Shown here: positions 57,188 through 64,000 of the stretch, one piece after another
Position numbering within the stretch: position 1 is the first letter of the stretch
Layout of the letters: each line of letters starts with the position of its first letter
Assembly (NCBI GenBank): GCA_964017065.1
Contig: OZ024786.1
Location: 8,127,047 to 8,191,046, forward strand
Source of the DNA: Haliclona indistincta
Taxonomy: Eukaryota > Porifera > Demospongiae > Haplosclerida > Chalinidae
Length of the DNA: 64,000 bases
Reading direction: 5' to 3'
The notes under the pieces: model-generated
The model's input: the letters and a program-made list of their open reading frames with translations, nothing else
Told to the model about the DNA's origin: nothing
The model's database searches: none
Position numbers and translations under genes: made by a program

Positions 57188-58549
57188 TAAAGCTGGGCGG
57201 TATACCGGTATATCGGTATACCGTGATATTATAGCAATATCGAGTGAGCGGTATGCCATTTCATGTGGTACCGGTATATCGTTAATAGCGGTATATACCG
57301 GATATTTCCGGTATACCGGATTTTACCGGTTTATAAAACCACGCGCAATGGCAAGCAGCAGGAGTCCATAATCGACCGCGCCTACTAAGAGTAGGAGTGT
57401 GAATCGCCCACGCTTTAATTGGATTTTCTGCCAGCGAACTGTCGCTAGCGGATATACTATTTTTAGCGCTTAAAGATGGCAGCTCAGACAGAGAATTGTC
57501 TATGATCTAAGCGCTGAGGAAGCATCTTGGTCTCTATTTCTAGCTCGATTTACAAGGCCGTCATTGCCTTCGCCAATCCTCGTTAGCATGGCTGTCAGTT
57601 CCGTTCGATCAAAGCTTCGTGTTATATCACTGGTCAGCTGTTTCTCAGAGAGTTCCATTTCTTACCTGAGATGTACCTGTAGTTGTTACGGTTAGTGGCA
57701 GCGATACAACACATAACTGAAGCTGAACAGCTAGGCTGACAGCTCAGCACAGTAGCTGAATAGATCCAGTTGTATGATCGAGCGATAAACAGCTTCGAAA
57801 CAATCAGATAGCCGAACCACGAACGTACAGGTGATCTAGCGATGCCACGATGTGGCTGCCTAGGCTATCAGATGCTTTCACGAGTACATACAGTTGCTCT
57901 CAGGTTGCCAGATGTGTGCCATGTTCAAGGAGGTGCGGTTTAACAGCGCTAAAAATAGTATATCCGCTAGCGACAGTTTGCTGGCAGAAAATCCAATTAA
58001 AGCGTGGGCGATTCACACTCCTACTCTTAGTAGGTGCGGTCGATTATGGACTCCTGCAAGCAGCAGCAACGATGTTCGATCGAGTGACGTGGCTCTGTCT
58101 CTACTACCCAAGTCGAAGACAACATCACTCGTTTGGGAACATTTTGGTTTCGAAGCTGACAATAGTGGCCAGAAACCGAACACAACAGAAACTGCCGTGT
58201 GTCGTCTATGCAGGCGCAACGTGGAGGCCAAAGGTGGCAATACGAGCAATCTTCGTTCACACTTGAGAGTGCACCATCAACTAACGTTTAGAGAGCTAGA
58301 GCGCATGAGGCAAGAGAAAGGAGGAAGCTCCCACTAATCTGCTTTCAAATATTGTTTATTGGGTTTACTGTTTACTTTGATTAATAATATTTATATAATT
58401 ATGACAACTTGACAATTCAAAATCTGTTTGGAAAATGTGTTTACAAACAACAGGGAGTTGCCAGGGTCCATACCGTGATATACCGATATACCGGGGTATT
58501 GAGATCAATACCATTACCGGGAATAAATTTCTCATACCGCCCAGCTTTA
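57188..58549. mobile_element. hAT element with BED zinc finger
   Basis: Ends TAAAGCTGGGCGGTAT and ATACCGCCCAGCTTTA, flanked by the identical 8-mer CCTTTTAG (57180-57187 and 58550-58557), the hAT signature. Subterminal ATACCGGTATATCGGTATAC repeats. A second inverted repeat lies inside (57370-57475 with 57940-58060). It encodes a BED finger but no catalytic transposase domain. Confidence 0.88.
57894..58337 (+). CDS. BED-type zinc finger protein of the hAT element
   Basis: The frame ends with a BED finger: TSLVWEHFGF, then CRLCRR as the CxxC pair and LRSHLRVHH as the HxxxxH pair, then a stop. BED fingers are the DNA-binding part of hAT transposases (ZBED family). The catalytic RNase H-like region and hAT dimerisation region are absent, so this is a truncated or DNA-binding-only product. 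The true start codon is uncertain; the first part is derived from the internal inverted repeat. Confidence 0.6.
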   Translation: MLSGCQMCAMFKEVRFNSAKNSISASDSLLAENPIKAWAIHTPTLSRCGRLWTPASSSNDVRSSDVALSLLPKSKTTSLVWEHFGFEADNSGQKPNTTETAVCRLCRRNVEAKGGNTSNLRSHLRVHHQLTFRELERMRQEKGGSSH

Positions 58550-58949
58550 CCTTTTAGTGCACGATATCTTGGCCTAGTGGCCACACAGTTATCACATTAA
58601 GTTCTTCAACAAAGCTGTTCAACTAACATCCTGTCGCATGGTAGTAACCGTGTCTGCACATCCAATTGCCTCGTTTCTCTTAGGTGATATCAACTCATCC
58701 GCACATGCAAGCCAATACTCCTCAACGACCAATATTTTATGCGTTTAAGGAAGGAGTAGTTAATGCCATGGAAAAATAATTTCATCTCACCTGTGTAGTA
58801 TTATGTGCAGAATGTTTGTACCAGATGCCTCAGTAGGCGGAGTCACAGGAGGCATGGTATGTGTCTGTCAGGCAGATTTTTCATCCCTCACTGAAATAAT
58901 ATTAAACACAACAAGCAACGCAATGTTTTTTAGAAATAAATTTATATGT

Positions 58950-59190
58950 GGGCTCGGCATGCTCTAGCACACCCCTCAGCATTGAAGTTTTAAACTATTC
59001 ATTGCATTAAAGTACACTGTGGCTATAAATTTATCATAATTGTTACTACAAGAAACTTGGCAGCTGCTAATATCCCATTCTAAGGTAGTTTAGGCTGTTT
59101 TCCATTAGTTGCAGAACAAATCTAGTGAGCCATGATAAAAATGACGCAATTAAAGTTAATGAATATTAATTATTATATTTTGAACGTGCA
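58950..59190 (-). repeat. Relative of the 20321-20633 element
   Basis: Inverse similarity to 20382-20620: TGCTCTAGCACACCCCTCAG, TGTGGCTATAAATTTATC and GACGCAATTAAAG-like blocks. Ends are degraded. Confidence 0.6.
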
Positions 59191-59409
59191 CCTGCCTGTC
59201 CTTATTTCTGAAATCTTAACTACCAGTAACTCAAAAGTTCTCTGCCTAACCTTGTCCTTCCAGAGGGTCCGATATCCCGCCTTGTTGTGCCACGCCCGTG
59301 TCACATGACTTGAAGCCATAAGAATGAAGCACCTAAGGTGCAGATGCCTCGGTGGAATGACACTATATCCACAAACAACCATCCACCATTTCACAAACAC
59401 AGCAACTGC

Positions 59410-60042
59410 AGATGCATGTATACAGGATTTCTGTACAGTGCAGTGGTTAATTTAGTTATGCAATCAGAAGCCAATCAGTGCTAACCACAATTCAACTGGG
59501 CGTGTCTACAATGTTCAGCACAGCACAAGCATACTGAAAACGAGCGAAATAGCTTCTATAATAGCTTGCTTACACAATTTCTCTGGACCTGCTCTGCTAT
59601 CCTGAAGTGAATTTCTAACCTATCAGCTTCTAGGTAGTCAACTGTGGATAGCTTTGCGTTTCAGATCGCCAGCAACAGTGCTAGCCATGATCAATCACGA
59701 GTGAGCAAATAGCGCCATAACTCACGAACTAAGCTTCGTATAAAGTTTTCACTTGGTCGAAAGTGAGATAATACCGTGTTCTACTTGCATTGCTAGTATC
59801 AGGGCTTAACTTTCAGCACGCTCTACAAGGCTGAACCAGGTGACGCGCTAACTCACAGCGAACAGAGCCTTATGACCAAAATCCTTACAATTCATTTTCA
59901 AGCAAATATCGACTTCAGCTTGTGTTGCACGTTTCAGCGCTTACTTTTCAGCGAGCGACGAGAAATCCTGCCGACAGACAGACAGATACACAACACGACT
60001 ACTGTATGCCCCGTCGGGGCTCTGTCCACTGAGGCATAATCA
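59410..60042. repeat. Dispersed repeat family B, intergenic copy
   Basis: Diverged third member: GCGTGTCTACAATG, GTGAGCAAATAGCGCCATAA and the terminal hairpin ATGCCCCGTCGGGGC...GAGGCATAA are recognisable. No coding frame of note. Confidence 0.55.
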
Positions 60043-60649
60043 GGGTGTTCAGTAAGGATAGAGGATCATTTTGAGACATGCAACATGACAGTAGGATAAA
60101 TAGTTACTGAGATATGAACCAAAATGTGCAAAAACTATTTTTTTACTCTCTTCGTGTGTGGAACACTGTAGATAGATGTAGATACATGAGGCAAAGGAAT
60201 TTTTACAAAGCATGCGTGAACAATGAAGGGAATAACTAGGTTTGTGCTTGATCATGGAAAACAACACTTTTTATGTGTTAATTTCAGTATATGAAAATAC
60301 CCGAAAGTAGATGTGTATTTTGAAAGTATATACACGGATAACTTTGATAAGTAAAAGTAAATAGAGAGTAATGAGAAAAAAAGTAGATGTGCAATGTCTG
60401 GGTGAGTGAAGTATAGGAAGATATGAGCGACCTATAGTTGCCCATTTTTGGCCAGAAAGATTGTTTCTTCTTCCAATAATCCCTTTCCTTCCGCAAGCTG
60501 GTTCACACAGGTAGGTGTCAACAACTGATTCAACTGCACCTGTGCATAGCTGGTCTCTCAGAGTTCTGTTCCTTGACTAATTCAACAAAGCAACTCCACG
60601 GCATAGAGGTTGATTTGTTTTCATTAGTTTGAAAAGTTTCATTAGCTGC

Positions 60650-60817
60650 TCTAGATGACTCTTCAGCATCAGTCTCAGCTACATATAGTAATTAATACTC
60701 TTCTATTAACATCTGCCGTACCTGAGTTGAAGTAGAGGCTGATGTACTACACAAGCTTGAATCTTTGATCAAGCATAATAACACTGCCAACAAGGGCAAA
60801 CAATTATTTGTCTCCAT
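60650..60817 (-). CDS. Possible short secreted peptide gene (weak)
   Basis: Minus-strand ATG at 60815-60817 opens a signal-peptide-like frame (NCLPLLAVLLCLIKDSSLC), ending at a GT donor at 60721. An AG acceptor 43 bases on leads into two alternative frames. No domain and no paralogue are recognised, and the intron would be very short. Could be chance. Confidence 0.2.
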
Positions 60818-60819
60818 GT

Positions 60820-61960
60820 TCTGGTATTGCTGTTTTGAATGTTGAAAACATCTGTTGCTTCATGCGTGTTGTAAGACCATAGTCATCAAATCAGTCTACT
60901 CAGCATTAGTGGTAAGAGCACACTCAAGCAAGGTAACGATCACTCTAGCGGAAGAATAGTTTAGTTGTTCATGTTGCTCACATGTTGCTTCCTCAAAAGG
61001 TTGCAATAACTTTTCAGCCAGACAGACTCCATGCAACTCAGCTGTACACGTACATTCAGCAACTGTAGCTGTTCTCTGTTCAACTAAGCATGTAATATCC
61101 ATTGTGTAGTTTCATGCTGCTAGTTGTAGCATATGAGCCAAGCAACCAAAATTTGAGCCTGCCAGCAACATAGTGACATGAATAATATAGGTTAGCTTTT
61201 CTGTAATTCCAAGAGTTTATCGTACTGGCAATGTTGCTGCCTGTGTGACATTAAATTTATAGCCTATAAATAAACAACTTGTGCCCTCTGTAATGAAAGC
61301 GGCATTTACACGGCGGCGATGTTTGCAAAAACACAGACTTCTGTTCCGTTTAGGTCTTTCGTCTACACAGATACAATGAAAACGAACTTTTTTTCTTTTA
61401 GGTGTTCTTTAATATTAGCTCTAGCTATTGGGATCGCCTCACTGAACAGTAGCTCAATGTAAATTAAAAAAAAAAAACAAATGAAAATGGAGACTTGGAA
61501 GACGGAGACATGTAAAACGCATGTGAAAACACCAAAAACGGATACACACTTTTTGATATTACCAAATCTCTGCCTTCATACTCGCAGAGGATACTAGCAC
61601 GAGCCGTGAAACAACATCTATCGAAGAAAAATAGCGTGTCATTCGCTGGTCCATGCGTATGAGTGAGTGCTAAAATTTTGGTTGCATGCTTGCACAAAAA
61701 GCCACGCCCACATTTCATTTGCTTCTGCTGGCAGTGTAAACAGCAAAAAAACCATGCAGTTGAATCCGAATACATATGCCCGTTTTTGGACTGATTTCAG
61801 ACGTAAATCAACAGCAGAAAGACAACGAGTACTAAGAGAGCCAAGTTGCACCTAAGTAACCACTAGCCCGCATAAATAGTTTTATCAGTTGTCTTGGCCA
61901 TCGTGACGCTGAAGCAAACTGTATCTCTGCTACCAAAGTAGGCGTTCACTCGCACACATG
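60820..61960. other. No gene recognised
   Basis: Short frames only (for example 60896-61102 minus, cysteine-containing, no domain). The stretch from 61297 (GCGGCATTTACACGG) to about 61850 may be a degraded element. Nothing firm. Confidence 0.4.
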
Positions 61961-61968
61961 AGTGAACG

Positions 61969-62028
61969 ATCCATCCCTTGGGTCCCTGATCCATCCCTTG
62001 GGTCCCTGATCCATACCTTGAGTCCCTA
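61969..62028. repeat. 20-bp tandem repeat, 3 units
   Basis: GATCCATCCCTTGGGTCCCT twice, then a variant with two changes. Confidence 0.85.
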
Positions 62029-62029
62029 A

Positions 62030-62846
62030 GCAAATTTTTAGCCTCAAACAATAGGAAGTGGTGAACAGTGGAAAACACTACAGTTATTGCTCGTGCAACC
62101 AATCAGCTTATTGGCAAGTCTGCTATAGCCTTCCTGAAGCAAAGCAGATTAACCTAAAAAATGGCAGGCAAAGGGATAGTTCCATTGGAACCTATATACA
62201 GCTTAGTCTCGCGAGCCAGACGTTCTGGGGGAATGTCTGGTCACTAACGCCAGGTTTCTGTGAGCGACGCCAACATTCCGGCGCGCCCTCATAGGCAATC
62301 AATTGCGTGGGTTTTCACGTGACTACGGAGCGCAATTGCGCATGAAGCTGTTCATAGAGCTTTTTAGCTGCCAGAACTGGCGTTTTTGTCGTGAAAAGTT
62401 TTACTAGCGACGGCTAATGCCTGCTACTCGTTGATCTCGTTGCTGCTGACGGTATATTCTACATGATTCATGTTCACGCAATGGTTCTCTTGTTGACTCG
62501 TGACTGCTCCAGCGATCATGAACATCGCGATTATAGCCAACCGGGTTGGTATTGCTCTAGGAAGAGTTTTAGCATGCTAAAAGCCTGTTATCATGCTACA
62601 CGCTTGTTAACTAGACTGGTGACGTTGACTAAACACGTGATTTCAAGCGTGATGTGTAGTTTGATTACATTCCATTCTGCCACGAAAACCTGGCGTTAGT
62701 GACTAGACGTTCCCCCAGAACGTCTGGCCTGCGAGACTATATACAGCTGACGAGACCTGGTATGCTAGCGCCATTGAGCCTCATGATGGGACGTTAGCTA
62801 TGCATTCTGAAATCACGTGCGCATACTAATGCTTCCAACCTCCTCT
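62030..62846. mobile_element. Relative of the 8496-9259 MULE, interrupted
   Basis: Shares GGAAAACACTACAGTTATTG, ATACAGCTGACGAGACCTGG and the right end GCTTCCAACCTCCTCT. The left end is degraded. Interrupted by 62204-62739. Confidence 0.7.
62204..62739. mobile_element. 536-bp TIR element with 9-bp TSD
   Basis: Ends TAGTCTCGCGAGCCAGACG and CGTCTGGCCTGCGAGACTA, extended by TGGTCACTAACGCCAGG. Flanked by the identical 9-mer TATACAGCT (62195-62203 and 62740-62748). The empty site is seen in the relative at about 8865. Mutator-like by TSD length. Confidence 0.85.
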
Positions 62847-62849
62847 TAG

Positions 62850-64000
62850 TCAGCCGCACGAAAGTTCATGTTTATCTACTTCAGTTTGTCACATGGTTAG
62901 CCAAATATGATTAATGGCTACCCCGTACAACCATGGTACTTATTCAACATGGTATGGCAAACCATTTTGAATAAGTTAAATGCATGCATGAACAGTGGTT
63001 ACCAGGCCGCCTGCTAAAGAAACTTGGTAATCCATAATACAAGGTGGATCGCATGATCATGTTACTAGGAATTATGAATTCTTCGTGCAGAATGGTATGA
63101 TGCATAGATGTGATTGAGAGTACTTGAGTTAACTCTTTAGGGGCGATAGTGGATATAGCTGCGCAATAATTAATGTACTCTAGACGACAATAGCGGCACA
63201 CTTTGTATTTTCTAGCTCTATTCTATTCATTAAAGCGCTCACAATCCCAGTAGCTAGTGCTATACGAACACTTACTTGAGCCAAAGAAGGTTACTCAATG
63301 ACGACGCATTTGTCACGAGTAGCTTTCTGAGTGAGCGTCGTACGGTGTCAACACGTCCAGCGTCGAAACGTCCAGCTTTAGCGTCACGAGTACAAGCTGC
63401 TCCAAGCTCAGTCAGCTGCCGTGGAGTTGTACATTGCCATTGTAAGCTTAGCAGTGTTATTGGAACACACTACCGTCAAGATCACTGCCTTACTAACCAT
63501 GAGCATGCCACGATGAAGCATTGTATTGCTACGAGCCATATCAAACTCTACGAGCGCCAAATATTCTCGATTTTGGCCTGATTTCGACAAAGTGTTCTAT
63601 GTCTAGACAGATCTCCAATTGCTCATAATTTGGTTGTGTGTACCTGGACAAGCGGCCAATTAGATGCAGCAGCTTGCCTGAGCATGGTTGGATCCCAAAC
63701 AATATTTCCAGCATTTTTCGCATTAATGCATACATTTATAACGGCGGAGTAAGGGTGGTGTCTTTCGATTATTCACCCGCGCTTTTCAAAATCTGACGCA
63801 TGCGCATGCAATGCGTACCAGGCTCTCACCCACGCAGCCCGCTCGGGAGCCTGGGTACGAGGCTAACTTGTACAAAGACAGTCGATGGCTAACAAAGGCT
63901 ACACGATGTGAAAAAGCTAGTCAACTACTCGCAGCTGCGGAAAAATTAGGCCCTAAAGAGTTAACTAAGAATAATAACTGCTGCTTGTTTTACACACTTA
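62850..64000. other. No gene recognised at right edge
   Basis: Only short frames without domains. A small remnant of the TAGCCTCGT-type ends lies at 63812-63865 (CCAGGCTC ... GAGCCTGGGTACGAGGCTA). Confidence 0.4.

Overview
The window is eukaryotic and metazoan. Protein-coding exons are short and bounded by GT/AG introns, there is a split nuclear tRNA gene, and the gene content is animal: a prosaposin-type polyprotein, a multi-SRCR membrane receptor, NDUFA12, a Ser/Thr kinase, and Roc-COR and Death-domain fragments. Compact spacing between unrelated genes at 49-55 kb, multi-SRCR receptors, Roc-COR/Death modules and dense short inverted-repeat transposons suggest a sponge (demosponge). That is an inference from composition, not from a diagnostic gene.

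Layout. (1) 1-19392, minus strand: first copy of a prosaposin-like gene (signal peptide, SapA domain, then a string of SapB domains). It runs off the left edge, and its introns are full of mobile elements. (2) 19.5-24.4 kb: a nested pile of inverted-repeat elements containing a 5'-truncated LINE with a poly(A) tail. (3) 25.3-29.3 kb, plus strand: remnants of a Roc-COR gene and a Death-domain exon, both frame-broken and cut by repeats. (4) 30.4-48980, minus strand: second copy of the prosaposin gene, complete at its 5' end, with SapA plus nine SapB domains. It repeats copy 1 head-to-tail. (5) 49.3-56.4 kb: a compact gene cluster made of a single-exon kinase (minus), tRNA-Ile(UAU) (minus), a four-SRCR type I membrane protein (plus, 11 exons), NDUFA12 (minus, 4 exons) and an RRM protein with a membrane segment (plus, 3' end unresolved). 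(6) 56.5-64 kb: repeats, including a hAT element with a BED zinc finger. No further convincing gene was found there.

Most interesting biology. The two prosaposin copies are close to identical in introns and in outer domains. The middle SapB domains differ mainly by amino-acid-changing substitutions, and copy 1 has lost one SapB domain through fusion of two exons. This pattern suggests a diversifying saposin-like polyprotein family. Comparing the two copies also dates many transposon insertions and two minisatellites, because the other copy preserves the empty or single-unit site. Exon coordinates below were read by eye from splice sites and reading frame and have not been tested by transcripts.
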